NCBI RefSeq assembly: GCF_000001735.4
Contig: NC_003075.7
Span: 6,635,001 to 6,699,000, forward strand
DNA: 64,000 nucleotides
DNA from: Arabidopsis thaliana
Taxonomy: Eukaryota > Streptophyta > Magnoliopsida > Brassicales > Brassicaceae
Reading direction: 5' to 3'
Position numbers and translations under genes: made by a program. Below, piece after piece: positions 44,498 through 55,387 of the stretch; within the stretch, counting starts at the first letter, position 1; each line of letters begins with the position of its first letter. The notes beneath the pieces are model-generated. The model saw only the letters and a list, made by a program, of their open reading frames with translations, ran no database searches and was not told the origin of the DNA.

Positions 44498-44512
44498 TCT
44501 TCTTCTTAAATA
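44498..44512 (-). promoter_or_regulatory. Conserved TATA-like element of copy 1
   Basis: The minus strand reads ATCTATTTAAGAAG about 65 bp before the ATG. The same wording precedes copy 2 (about 49141-49156) and copy 3 (about 51406-51418). A second conserved block, gggatatc plus cgtccaaaagactttagaca, lies 15-60 bp further upstream in all three. Confidence 0.5.
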
Positions 44513-45860
44513 GATTTCTCACATTTGGGATATCGCCTTTGTCCAAAAGACTTTAGACACTTAGCGTGTAAAATGCAATTACATCCTACGGTTAAGATTC
44601 AAATTATTAAGAGAATAATTAGTCAAAGAACTATCCAACAGAATGATTTTTAGTCATAAAATAATACTTCCTCCACAAAGTCTATGTTAATATTATTTTC
44701 TCCACAAAGTCTATGTTAATAATAGTTCCTTCCAAAAGTCTATGTCAATAATACTTCATCCGGAAGTCTAACAACCCTAACGCTTCTCTCTCGAAAAGGC
44801 CAAACTAATTTTTTCTTATATACTTATTTGTTAACGTTTTGAGTTTTCCACAAATACTAAAAAATTACTATTGTTTGATTATTTTAACATTATTTTATAT
44901 TATATTTATGAATTATTAACCAAAAAATATTCTAGTAAATTTAATTAGTCTATGCATTCTATATTATATTTTGCCGAAATAATTTTAACATCTATTTGGT
45001 AAAATTTAATCATCTCTAGAAAGCTTATTTATTTGGTAATTATAACAACTCAATTCTAATTTCTTTTACCTGTTTTTTCTATGGTATTACTATCTCAAGA
45101 TCCTCTTTCTTAACCATTTAAACTAATTTATATGATACCGTAAATTAGTTATATTCACACAAAAAAAAAGTTGTCATATCCAATCATATACACATGATCA
45201 AATTTTACTTCGTTTAGTTTTTTAAACAACAATTTATTTTATATGGCAGGAGAGAAACAAACAAAAACATGGGTCTAATCCATGTTCGAGTAATCCTAAA
45301 ATTGTCATTTACAATTTATTTTTCATCTATTTCTAGAAACAACTCCGTACTTGTGTGATTCGTCAACGAATAGATTTTTTTCAGTATCAAGATTTCTCCA
45401 AGTTAAGAAAGTTTCTCCGAAAATGGTTTCTAGCATGAAGAACTCGATGACTACTGTTCATTTTACAATATTCTTAATCACTCGTACATAATCATCTTTA
45501 TTTTAGTTAATAAATTTAACGTTTCATATAAAGAAAGATGGAGAATTTGCTAGACTCAAAGATTTGTGTATTCCAATAACCATACTTTACAATATTGTGT
45601 GCTTCCTCATTTTTTATTCTTTTTCTTAATATTTTTAAATTTTGTTGCTCGTCATGTTAAGTTGGGATAAAATGATTTCAAGTTGTTTGCTTTTGCCGCA
45701 AATGATTTAAATGATGTGAAAATTAAAAGCTTTCAGCTTAAAATGGATCATATAATTTTTGAAGAAGATAATATATCACATTATTAAAAAAGTGAAAAAA
45801 TTTCGTTACTTAGGTAGAAAATTGACGAAATTTAACAAGACGTCGACAAATATCTAGTAA

Positions 45861-46629
45861 CATACAATAATATGAACGAATTGAAAATAGGTGTATTAAA
45901 AACGAAAAAAAAAAAGAAAAAAAGAAAATGAGGTGTATTATTTGTTTTGTTTTGATTGGCTTAATTTTTATTGATGTGCTGGAAAAAAACATTTTAATAT
46001 TATTATTTTTTTTTCCACAATTATTATTTATATTAAGTTATCGGGAAAAGACTCTGCGCTAAAGAAAGCCATTCAAGAACCGATATGCTTATATGGAAAA
46101 ATGCTATTTTGAACCCGGGCTTTTTTAGCTAAACAATCTGCTCGAGTATTAGAACTACGAGGAAAATATATAATATGGAAAGAATGATTTTTCGAACCCT
46201 TCTTTCTATATTACATTTTAATATTATTATTTTTTGAAATTGTGGGCTTTTGCGGCTAATGATTTAAATGACGTAACAATTAAAAAAACTTTGCCTAAAA
46301 AATGGATCTTTTGTTGACAAAAAAAAAAAAATGGATCATATAATTTTTGAAGAAAATAATGTATCACAGAATAAAAGAAGAGAGAAGTATAATTATTTAG
46401 GTAGAAAATTGAAATTCACAAAATTTTACAAGACACTATGGACCGCTCTTATACGCTGTCGTTACATCATATACGCTGTGTTTTAAATCGGCTTGATGAT
46501 TATGGATGTTAGATTTGCACGTTCAAATATTTATTTCTTTATTGGCTAAAACGTCAAAATCAAAAGTTTTTAAAACTCTTAATAAAAATCCACTTCCAAC
46601 TCCACTTCTATATCCCTTCTCCCATGCGA
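45861..46629. other. AT-rich spacer with a second partial copy of the block tail
   Basis: Positions 46235-46440 repeat the 45680-45860 tail (gctaatgatttaaatga, ggtagaaaattga). No gene is seen. Confidence 0.5.
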
Positions 46630-47510
46630 TAACTAGGCCATAATAGACTCCTCATAATTCAGCTAGAGGAGCTAACCATATGCCTATTCTCAATGCAAAA
46701 CCACCCAACCACAAGCCATCATTACCCGTAAGACACCACCCGACGTGGCTGGCCCGGGTTGCCGTGTGAAGCTCCATCCGTCGAAAGCTTGACCCAGCTC
46801 TCGCTTGGCTTCTTAACCCAACACATATACTCCTCCACGTCGAGACCACCTCTCTTAACCCAACACATATACTCCTCCACGTCGAGGACCAAGTACTTTT
46901 CAAGGTCAACCATGTACCATTTTGTATTCTTCCCACTTTATACTTGATGCGGAGAACTCTCGCTTGTAGGCTATCCACATTATTCATTAGTCTCCAGCCT
47001 ACCTTTGATATTAAGGCTCGGTTCATGACTCTTGTTGTCCTTTAACCCAAACCTCCTTCTGATTTCGGTTTACACACTCTCTTCCACGAAATCAAATTTT
47101 GTTTCTTTTTCACGTCAAATAGAACTTCTCCAAAACTTTTCTAAGACTCTCACCTGAGCAAGTGAAGAATCTGCAAAGAGGATAAGGTCATTTTTGAAAC
47201 ATACATGCGACAGCTTAGGACCTCCTTGAGAGATACTAATCGGTTTCCATTCCTTCCTCCCTACCGCAGTTTCGATCTGGTGACACAACCGCTCAAAACA
47301 CAGCATAAACAGATATGGAGATAAAGGGTCACCTAGGCGCAGGCTGTCTGTTCCCCATTCCACAATACTCTCATTCATGGTCCCGTCACACAAGTCATAA
47401 TCCATCCCCTCCAGTTGGCAAACAATCCTGCTACCTCTAACGTTTCCTCTAGGAAATTCCATCTTATGCGGTCGTATGCTTTTTCAAGATTAGCTTAAGC
47501 AACATCCTTC
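46630..47510 (-). mobile_element. Truncated LINE remnant of a different lineage
   Basis: On the minus strand it starts with NLEKAYDRIRWNFLEE of the RT palm (47495-47445). It continues with FANWRGWIMTCVTGP and GDPLSPYLFMLCFERL, then FKNDLILFADS, where the catalytic FADD has become FKND. It then jumps to MNRALISKVGWRLMNN and an RNase H start (WVKLSTDGASHGNPG). The part between RT and RNase H is deleted and frames shift several times. A 42-bp stretch is tandemly duplicated at about 46810-46890. The sequence differs clearly from the complete LINE at 15.4-21.1 kb. Confidence 0.85.
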
Positions 47511-47971
47511 CTCCCCTTCTATTGTTTGTATTGAAATAACTAATAACAATGAATAAAGACTCCTTTTTCTCTGGTGTTTAAGGTAAATATTGATTGGCTA
47601 TACGTTTTGTTAAGAGAAACTTTTATTTAAAAAATCAAGAAAATTGTTTGTATAAATCATTGAATACTGTGAGTTAAGACTAAAAAACATTAGCTAAGAA
47701 ACCAAGACAAATATGAGAAAACCAATAAAATAATTTTATTGAAAAAACATATAATAGTAAAATAAAATTTGTATTGGTACAATTAAATATAAATATTAAT
47801 AATTAATGTATCATTAACCTTTAGAATATTAATATAGAGCTTACATTAATTATTTGGGAAATCACATTTTTAACCCTCAAAGTGTCATCGGGTAAGCAGT
47901 TTAAATCTCGAAAGAATTTCACTAGCACTATAAACCACTAAAATAGTTTTACTAACACTTTAAACCTTCAA
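47511..47971. other. AT-rich spacer, nothing recognised
   Basis: No open frame or repeat family identified. Confidence 0.4.
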
Positions 47972-49310
47972 ACTAGTTCAAGAGGCATAGATGTAAAATG
48001 AACTTACAATGACAATTCCCGCTAGTGTTTTGTAACTATGTATGAATACTTTGCAAATAGGATTTGTTGGATCAGGTTGAAGAGAAAATGTTTTGAGATA
48101 AACAATTTATTTGGTAACACATCTCAAAGAATTTGCTTATTAGTCTCAAAACTAATAAAAAATTATAGAATCAAATATACGTACTTTAATAATGACTATG
48201 GTTTTGAGTTTGGAGGGATTACATGATTTGGCTCAGAAACTCTTGATATTCAAAATAAAATGAAATAATAATTTTGGGATCAAAACCAAAAGGGATGCAA
48301 TACGAACACATGAACAATGATTTCAACAAGCAAACATGTACTTATTCATTTTTTTGTTTTGTTCACAATGTATAATATTGGAGTAATATTGGAGTATTAA
48401 CTCCTACAAACTTGGAAGCTGGAAGCAAAAGAAAGGAAACATTGTTTTGTCCTCAACACAAATCCACAATGTTATTTGCAAAGCTTTATTAAAAATAAAA
48501 GTGATACTTAGTCAAATGTGACTTAGTCTTGATGGTACTTTGGGTTGGCCCGTCTTATGCATTTGGTTCATTCATCTTCGCCGATGCTTCGTCATTTTCA
48601 TCTTCTTCTTTTTTAGCAGATGCAGTAGTCGCTCCTTCAGCTGTTTCAAAACCTATAACGCTAATACCTCCTTCCTCACGATGACGTGCAATAACAGACT
48701 TATAATATTTCAGATCTCCATCGGATTGATATATCCCTAAATCATCAATTTCGCACCATATCTTCATTTCATCATAAACTATATCTATATTAATATCGTC
48801 GTACGCGGTCCATATATGAACAAGATAATCTTGGATACCTTTATTCTTACCACGATTATCATTAAGCATGAGATTATAACCGTCATAATTCAGCAGATAA
48901 CCTTGATCTTCATCTGGAAAGTCTCTATAAATCTTCGTATATGGACCACTATTAATCTCTTCATTAATTGTCCTAGACTCTCCATCCTTGGTATCATAGA
49001 TCTTGTCATCACAGAAGCGTACAGTTACACGCTTACCACAACCATAGTTGGAAACCCTATGTAACAATGGAGCCATATATATAAGATTGAAATATTTCAA
49101 AGATTTTGTTTGATGTGAGAAAATAATGAAGGAAGTCTTCTTCTTCTTAAATAGATTTCTCATTTTTGGGATATCCCCCTCGTCCAAAAGACTTTAGACA
49201 CTTAGCTTGTAAGATGCAATTACATTCTACGGTTAAGATTCGAATCATATTATAAAAGAATTAATGATTAGTCATACAATTATGTTAATAATAATTCCTC
49301 CAAGAGGTCT
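47972..49310. repeat. Segmental duplication block B
   Basis: The start caagaggcatagatgtaaaa matches 43413 and the body matches block A through the orphan gene and its promoter. It ends before the TA-rich part that blocks A and C share further on; Helitron ends follow at 49325. Confidence 0.85.
48555..49076 (-). CDS. Orphan tandem family protein, copy 2
   Basis: 173 residues from ATG 49076 (MAPLLHRVSNYGCGKR) to TAA 48555. The architecture is that of copy 1: variable N-terminal two thirds, near-invariant KYYKSVIARHREEGGISVIG, and an acidic tail ending MNEPNA. It differs from copies 1 and 3 at CEIDDLGIYQ and in the segment before YLLNY. Reading into the leader gives a longer frame (to 49187) with an ATG, but MAPLL is conserved in all three copies. 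Single exon; function unknown. Confidence 0.75.
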   Translation of the reverse strand: MAPLLHRVSNYGCGKRVTVRFCDDKIYDTKDGESRTINEEINSGPYTKIYRDFPDEDQGYLLNYDGYNLMLNDNRGKNKGIQDYLVHIWTAYDDINIDIVYDEMKIWCEIDDLGIYQSDGDLKYYKSVIARHREEGGISVIGFETAEGATTASAKKEEDENDEASAKMNEPNA

Positions 49311-49324
49311 AGATGTTAATATAT

Positions 49325-49700
49325 AATTAGATATTGACCCGCAATATACCGCGGGTGAATATGTTCATTGAAAAGTATAGATATTTGTTTTTACAAAATT
49401 TAATAATATGAATAATATATTTTTGACACATAACTTTAATCTATGTAAAGCTTGAGTAATTCATTGACACATAGAACATCGCGAGTTGATATTTTCGTTA
49501 GATCGCAGGTTGTAAATTCATTCCTAAATCTTTTTCACCTTCAAGATGACATTCTAGAGATTGACCCGCGGTACATCGCGGGTGGATATGTTCATTGAAA
49601 AGTTATACCTATTTTTTTAATAAAAATTAATATTTATATATGAATAATATATTCTTAACACATAATTTTAATCTATTTAAAGCTTTGGATGTCTAATAAA
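49325..49700 (-). mobile_element. Two tandem Helitron 3' ends (minus strand)
   Basis: Read on the minus strand, a hairpin cccgcggtatattgcggg (49355-49338) precedes CTAA at 49330-49327. A second, cccgcgatgtaccgcggg (49582-49565), precedes CTAG at 49557-49554. Sequence inward of each (ggatatgttcattgaaaag on the plus strand) is similar for over 100 bp, so they are two copies of one family about 227 bp apart. Confidence 0.75.
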
Positions 49701-50574
49701 TCAAGCTTTCGGCTCATTCGTATTCAAAATCATTTTGGTTTTTTTTATAGTAAAATTCTAAATCATTGCCCAGTTTCTTAAGCAATATGAGACCTTTTAC
49801 ACTCTCTTTTTTCATCGATTGAGTACTATATGTCTGTTTTAAAAAGATTTAATTCCATCATATGTAGAAAAATCTAATATTCTATTAACTCTATGTATTT
49901 TATATAAAATCAAATTAATTAAATATAAGAACAAATATTAAAGTGAAAGAAAAATCATATATTTATATTTAATGTAGATAAAGAGATATTAGGAAACTAG
50001 TAATTAATTGAATGTAGTTCAATAAAGATAAGATTTAATTAAAGATATAAATTTAGACAAATATTTATTTTTAGATAGATTTTGCAGGCACTAAATATGT
50101 AATAAAAAAGAGTTAATTCAAGTAATTAATGCAAGTTAACGAATTATAAGTTCGTAGTTATTAAATATTTAGTTAGATAAAATTTGTAAGGGCTTGTATG
50201 TTATTAGTAAATAGTATAGAAAGTTTTGGCCAAAAAATCTATCATGTAGATACTTCATCGAGAGAGTCTATGTTAATAATACTTCCTCCAAAAATTCTAT
50301 ATTAATAATATTTTCTCTGAAAGTCTGTTAATATTTCTCTAGAAAGTCTATTAATTTTTAATAAAGAAAATATGGGGCTTTTACAGGGCAAGGTACTTAA
50401 TGGCCCAAAAATTAAGAATTGAGCATTTTTTAAAAGGGTTTACAAAGAAAGGCATTTTATGTGAAAGAAATTGACTAATTACCCCTCTAATTCAACTCCA
50501 TCAAAACTTCTTCTTCTCCTTCTACCCACACAATGCCTTTGACCAACGATTTTGATCCGATGAACCTAATAAGC
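49701..50574. other. AT-rich spacer, nothing recognised
   Basis: Very AT-rich with repeated 'gtctatgttaataata' phrases like those in blocks A and C near 44680-44750. No gene is seen. Confidence 0.45.
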
Positions 50575-50828
50575 GTTCTTTGGTAACATGTTTCAAACTC
50601 TTTCAGCAAGCAAATTAATGTCTTTATTCATTGTTTTGTTTACAATGTATAATGGATTATCAACTCCTACAAACTTGGAAGCACAAAGCAAAAGAAAGGA
50701 AACATGGTTTTGTCCTCAAAGAGAGGAACACAAATCCAAAATGTTATTTGCAAAGCTTTCTTAAAAAGAAAAAGGAGATACTTCGTCAAATGTGACTTAG
50801 TCTTGATGCTACTTTGGGTTGGGCCGTC

Positions 50829-51347
50829 TTATGCATTTGCTTCGTTCACCTTAGCCAATGCTTCTTCATTTTCATCTTCTTCCTTTTTAACAGCTGCAGT
50901 AGTCGCTCCTTCGGCTGTTTCAAAACCTATAACGCTAATACCTCCTTCTTCACGATGACGTGCAATAACAGACTTATAATATTTCAGATGTCCATCCGAT
51001 TGATATATCCCTAAATCATTAGTTTTGCACCATATCTTCATTTCATCATAAAATATATCTATATTAATAATGTCGTACGGGTTCCATATAAGTAAACGAT
51101 AATCTTGAAGACCTTTATTCTTACCACGATTATCATTAAGGTAGAGATTATAAAAGTTGTAATTCAGCAAATACCCTTGATCTTCATCTGAAAAGTCTCT
51201 ATAAATCTTAAAAGGACCACAATTAATCACTTCATCAATTGCCCTAGACTCTCCATCCTTGATATCATACGTCGTGTCATCACCGAAGCGTACGATTGCA
51301 CGCTTACCATAACCAGAATTAGAAATCCTACGCAAGAGTGGAGCCAT
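50829..51347 (-). CDS. Orphan tandem family protein, copy 3
   Basis: 172 residues from ATG 51347 (MAPLLRRISNSGYGKR) to TAA 50829. Compared with the others it has TTYDIKDGESRAIDEVINCG, a Tyr/Asn-rich core (LLNYNFYNLYLNDNRGKNKG) and the same invariant KYYKSVIARHREEGGISVIG plus acidic tail ending KVNEANA. The frame is intact. Its downstream sequence (43.9-kb type 3' region with cttggaagcacaaag) is very close to that of copy 1, so copies 1 and 3 look like the closest pair. Confidence 0.75.
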   Translation of the reverse strand: MAPLLRRISNSGYGKRAIVRFGDDTTYDIKDGESRAIDEVINCGPFKIYRDFSDEDQGYLLNYNFYNLYLNDNRGKNKGLQDYRLLIWNPYDIINIDIFYDEMKIWCKTNDLGIYQSDGHLKYYKSVIARHREEGGISVIGFETAEGATTAAVKKEEDENEEALAKVNEANA

Positions 51348-51545
51348 ATATATAAGATTGAAATATTTCAAAGGTTTTGTTTGATGTGAGAAATAATGGA
51401 AGCCTTCTTCTTAAATAGATTTCTCATTTTTGGGATATCCCTCTCGTCCATAAGACTTTAGTCACTTAGCGTGTAAGATGCAATCTCAAGATTCAAATTA
51501 TTATAAGAGAATAATTAGTCATAGAACTATCCAACAGAATGTTTT

Positions 51546-52370
51546 TTAGGCCCTGTTCGTTTTCTTGTCGCAGGATCCAGCGACCAGCGACAGCAACCAG
51601 CGACAGCAACCAGCGACAACATACATTGTTCGTTTGTCTGTCGCTGGACTCAGCGACCAATTACAGCGACAATCGCTAATAATTGTCGCTGTGTTGTTCG
51701 TTTGACTGTCGCTATAAACAGTCGCTATATTGTTTTTAAAAATTAATTATTTTGGTGCTAATTTATATTTTAAAATCAAAATGTAAATCATATATATCCT
51801 ACACCATGAGAAAAATAAATTAATATATTTATTTATTTTAGTTTTATCAAATTTAATTTGACTATAATTAGTTTATGTTATTTGAATTTAATTTATTTTA
51901 ACTTAATTTAATAAGAATTAAAACTCAAACCCTTCGTGATATCGCAGATAAAAATATTATAAATTTGTTTATATAATAATTTCTTTAAAACAAATCTAAC
52001 TCCAAATGATGCATATATGATATTTATTTAAGTTTAATTTAATTTAATTCTGTTTAATTTAATTATTTTTAATTATTCTTTAATTTATATTTTTTGATCG
52101 CTAAGTTGTTCGTTTGCATGTCGCTGGATCCAGCGATCAAACTAATCGCTAAAGGCCCTGTTCGTTTGCTTGTCGTTGGCGACTGAAACCAGCGACAGCG
52201 ACCAAAAGTTGTTTGTTTGCCTGTCGCTGGTTCAGCGACCAAAAATAGCGATAGTTGCCAGCGATCAGCGACCGCAATTTTTGGTCGCTGAAAGTTTTAA
52301 CGATCAGTCGCTGGTTTTAGCGATTAGTCGCTGCTTTTGATCGCTGGACTTTTTACCTGTTTTTCATCTC
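51546..52370. mobile_element. Harbinger/MITE-like insertion with repeated GTCGCTGG motifs
   Basis: It is absent at the matching place in block A (gaatgatttttagtcat, 44640-44656). It follows the trinucleotide TTA (51546-51548), the usual PIF/Harbinger target. The start is ggccctgttcgttt, and a second identical start lies at 52153, suggesting a nested or doubled element. Many copies of gtcgctgg and its complement ccagcgac, with gttcgtttg words, fill both ends and could fold on themselves; the middle is plain AT-rich. There is no coding frame. The right boundary near 52345-52370 is approximate. Confidence 0.65.
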
Positions 52371-53240
52371 TTGGTAAAATTTATTTGGTAAAATTTAATC
52401 ATCTCTTGAAAGTATCTTTATTTGGTAATTATAACAACTCAATTCTGACTTTTTACCTGTTTTTCTACTATATTACAATCTCAAGATCCTCTTTTTTTAC
52501 TATTTAAACCAATTTATATGATAGCGTTAATTAATTATATTCAAAATAAAATAAAATAGTTCTTATACTCAATCATATACATATGATCAAATTTTACTTC
52601 GTTTAGCGTTTCAAACAACAATTTATTTGTAGCGGGAGAAAAACAAACATAAACATGAGTCTAATCTACGTACGACTAATTACTTGACCCGGTTAATCGA
52701 GAAATCAATTCGACAACAAATAGATTTTCCTCGGTATCAAGATTTCTCCAAGTTAAGAAACTTTCTCCGAAGATGGTTTCTAGCATGAAGAACTCGATGA
52801 CTACTGTTCATTTTGGTTCTTTTACAATGTTCTTAATTACTCGTACAATCATCTTTATTTTTATTAATAAATATAAGGTTCCATATAAAGAAAGATGGAG
52901 AATTTGCTAGACTGAAAGATTTGTGTATTCCAATAACCATATTTTAATTTTTACAACATTGTGTGCTTCCTCATTTGTTTTACCTTTTTCTTAATATTTG
53001 TTTTCCATTCCATTATTTTTAAATATTGTTGCTCGTCATGTTAAGTTGGGGATAAAATGATTTTAAGTTGTGTGCTTTTGCCGCAAATGATTTAAATGAT
53101 GTGACAATTAAAATTTAAAAGCTTTTAGCTTAAAATGGATCTTATAATTTTTGAAGGGGATAATATATCACAGAATAAACGAAGAGAAAAGTATCATTAT
53201 TTAGGTAGAAAATTGAAATTCAAAAAAAAATAACAAGACA

Positions 53241-53780
53241 TTGATGTGCTGGAAAAGACACAGTTTAGGTTTATTATCTTATTTTAATTTAAAAGTTATT
53301 GTACTTTAAACAAAATATTTTCTATATCCATCATATTTGGGTGTTAATCATTTTTCCATATGAAGTTAGTTTGCTCGTTTTCAGAGAAAAGCGATAAAGT
53401 GTAGTATATTATAAATGTAGTTTATTTGGCTCTTTGTATTACATCGTGGTATGCATAATCATTTTGTTATAATATTAATGTACTTGCATCTTAATCTACT
53501 TGACGTCTCTTTCTCAATTTTTTGTTTTGTCTTTTTTTTATTAACTAATGTGATATTTTGATAATTATAATTTTTATTTTTTTTAATCATTCACTCATTC
53601 AATCAGCGATAACTTTTAATATCTAAATATATATTTTCTTATCAACCTTCTTAACAATGTATCACTTATACAATCGTAAAATAATTTTTGTTCTAAATCA
53701 ATTTTATAGATTTTACACATCTGAATCTTTCTCTTGTTTTAGTAACCATGTCTAATAACTTATTCATGGATCAGATAACA
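53241..53780. other. AT-rich spacer before the transposase remnant
   Basis: No gene recognised; poly-T stretches. Confidence 0.4.
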
Positions 53781-53789
53781 TTATGTTAT

Positions 53790-54731
53790 GACATTTTGAA
53801 TGAGCCAAAGAACATTTGAATCTTTATGTAAGATGCTAACTAGGCGATATGGATTACAAGAGCTTGAAAATGTCTATCTTGAGGAATCTGTTGCCATGTT
53901 TCTCGAGGAGGTTGATAAGAATAGGACTGTTCGAGATATAGTTGCAAGATATCAACAGTCATTGAATGTGGTGAAAAGAAAGATTGATGATGTTTTGAGC
54001 GCTCTTTTAAAGTTTGCAGCGGATACATTAAAGTCACAAGAATGTGAGTTTACAAGAGTAAAATACTGTTTTGAAGAATGATGATCGATATTGGCCTTTT
54101 TTTAGAGATTGTGTTGGAGCACTTGATGAAAGCTAGAACCTACAATGAATGTTCTTGCTATATGTAATTTCTATATAAAGTTCATATATGCATATGTTGG
54201 TGTATCTCGTAGAGCACATGATACAAAGGTTTTGAAGTATTGTGCGAGGAATGAATCTTTTTCCCCTCATCCATCTAATCGAAAGTACTATCTTGTTAAC
54301 TCTGTATATCCCACGACAACTGGATATCTTGGTCCACATCGTAGGATATTATATCATCTTGGTCAATTTGGTAGAGGAGGACCACCAGTAACTGTACAAG
54401 AGTTGTTCAACCGAAAACATTTAGATTTGCGATCTGTGATTGATAGGACATTTGGAGTATGGAAAGCAAAATGGAGGATTTTGGATCGTAAGCATCCAAA
54501 ATATGTTTGACAAAGTGAATTAAGCTTGTAACAACGACGATGGCAGTACACTACTTCATAAGGGATTCACATTGGAAAGATCATGATTTTTACAATGGCA
54601 ATGCACAAAAGAATATAAGAAGAAGAAAAAGAAGAACGAATGAACCGACCGGTGATAGAGCGATGGAAGCTTTGCATGACAACAACACAAACGAATGTAA
54701 TAAAGGTCGTTTATTATATAAGTTTTTTTAG
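53790..54731 (+). pseudogene. PIF/Harbinger transposase (DDE_Tnp_4) pseudogene
   Basis: The N part is MSQRTFESLCKMLTRRYGLQ with a helix-turn-helix-like ESVAMFLEEVDKNRTVRDI. Then RDCVGALDES appears at 54104-54133, where GALDGTH is expected, followed by a stop and a deletion of about 20 codons. From 54145 it continues as FIYAYVGVSRRAHDTKVL, LVNSVYPTTTGYLGPHRR, HLGQFGRGGPPVTVQELFNR and SVIDRTFGVWKAKWRI. After 54510 a frame change and a TGA in place of a Trp codon break it again; TTTMAVHYFIRDSHWKDHD ends the family part. Of the DDE residues the first Asp stands, but the second is Asn (LVNS) and the Glu is Asp (VIDR). This is a dead transposase. Confidence 0.85.
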
Positions 54732-55387
54732 TGACTTGGTGTAGTACTTTTAATTATTAGTTTACTATTTTTGTTTTAATTAAGCTCATGATGTATCACA
54801 AAATTTTATTGTTATAATTACATAATTAGTTAAAAGCACTCACCAAAAAAAGTTTTAAAATATTATTACTAGCTAAACAAAAAATGTTATGCATGTAATA
54901 TATTTAAATTACTTTTTTTATTCAAAATAAATTTATATAAAAAAATAAGAATTAAGGTACAATTGATGCAGCGGCGACGAAACGAACACAGACACCTGCA
55001 AAAATGTTAACATCGCCATCAACGTCACGAAAACGAACATAAATCATGCATCAGCGACAACGGTAACGGCTGCGACAACAACACCAAAACAAACAAAAAT
55101 CTGCAGTAGAGTTTGTAGCCGCTGCTACCACTACAGCATGCGGTGATGAAACCTACAGACTAAATCTTGTTAAAAGTATTAACGAGGTCCGTTATTTGGG
55201 AGAGAATAGACTACTTTAAAGTATTGGGTGTGATGTTACATCTTTTAAGATTATGCGGGGTCAAATTAAAATTAATCAATCGTCAGTATTCACTCCGCAC
55301 AGTCAAAAGCTACGACACTCACTACACACTCGAATTTTAAAATCAAACAGCGAAAACGCGATTCTCTTCTCCGAGGAAGAAGAAGAA
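54732..55387 (+). promoter_or_regulatory. Harbinger right flank, then DUF2439 promoter and 5' UTR
   Basis: Positions 54960-55130 hold repeated gcgacga/aaacgaaca words, the inverse complement style of the gttcgtttg...gtcgc motifs at 51.5 kb, and could be the decayed right end of a Harbinger element. Positions 55200-55387 are the promoter/leader of the DUF2439 gene, partly copied at 41890-42072. Confidence 0.45.

Larger units (their letters stand above)
43396..45860. repeat. Segmental duplication block A
   Basis: This block resembles block C (50575-53240) in order and orientation over more than 2 kb and block B (47972-49310) over 1.3 kb. Each block holds one copy of the orphan gene on the minus strand plus its promoter side. 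The tail around 45400-45580 (gatttctccaagttaagaaa, gaagaactcgatgactactg) recurs at 52740-52920. Part of the tail occurs again at 46240-46440. Confidence 0.85.
50575..53240. repeat. Segmental duplication block C
   Basis: Collinear with block A (43396-45860) but interrupted by the Harbinger-type sequence 51546-52370, which is missing from A at the matching site. It contains orphan gene copy 3. Confidence 0.85.

Noticed and set aside
53790..55130. One intact Harbinger element joining the 51.5-kb insertion and the 53.8-kb transposase
   Set aside because: Comparison with block A shows the 51.5-kb insert ends near 52.37 kb and duplicated block sequence continues to 53.24 kb, so they are separate unless the block was copied later.
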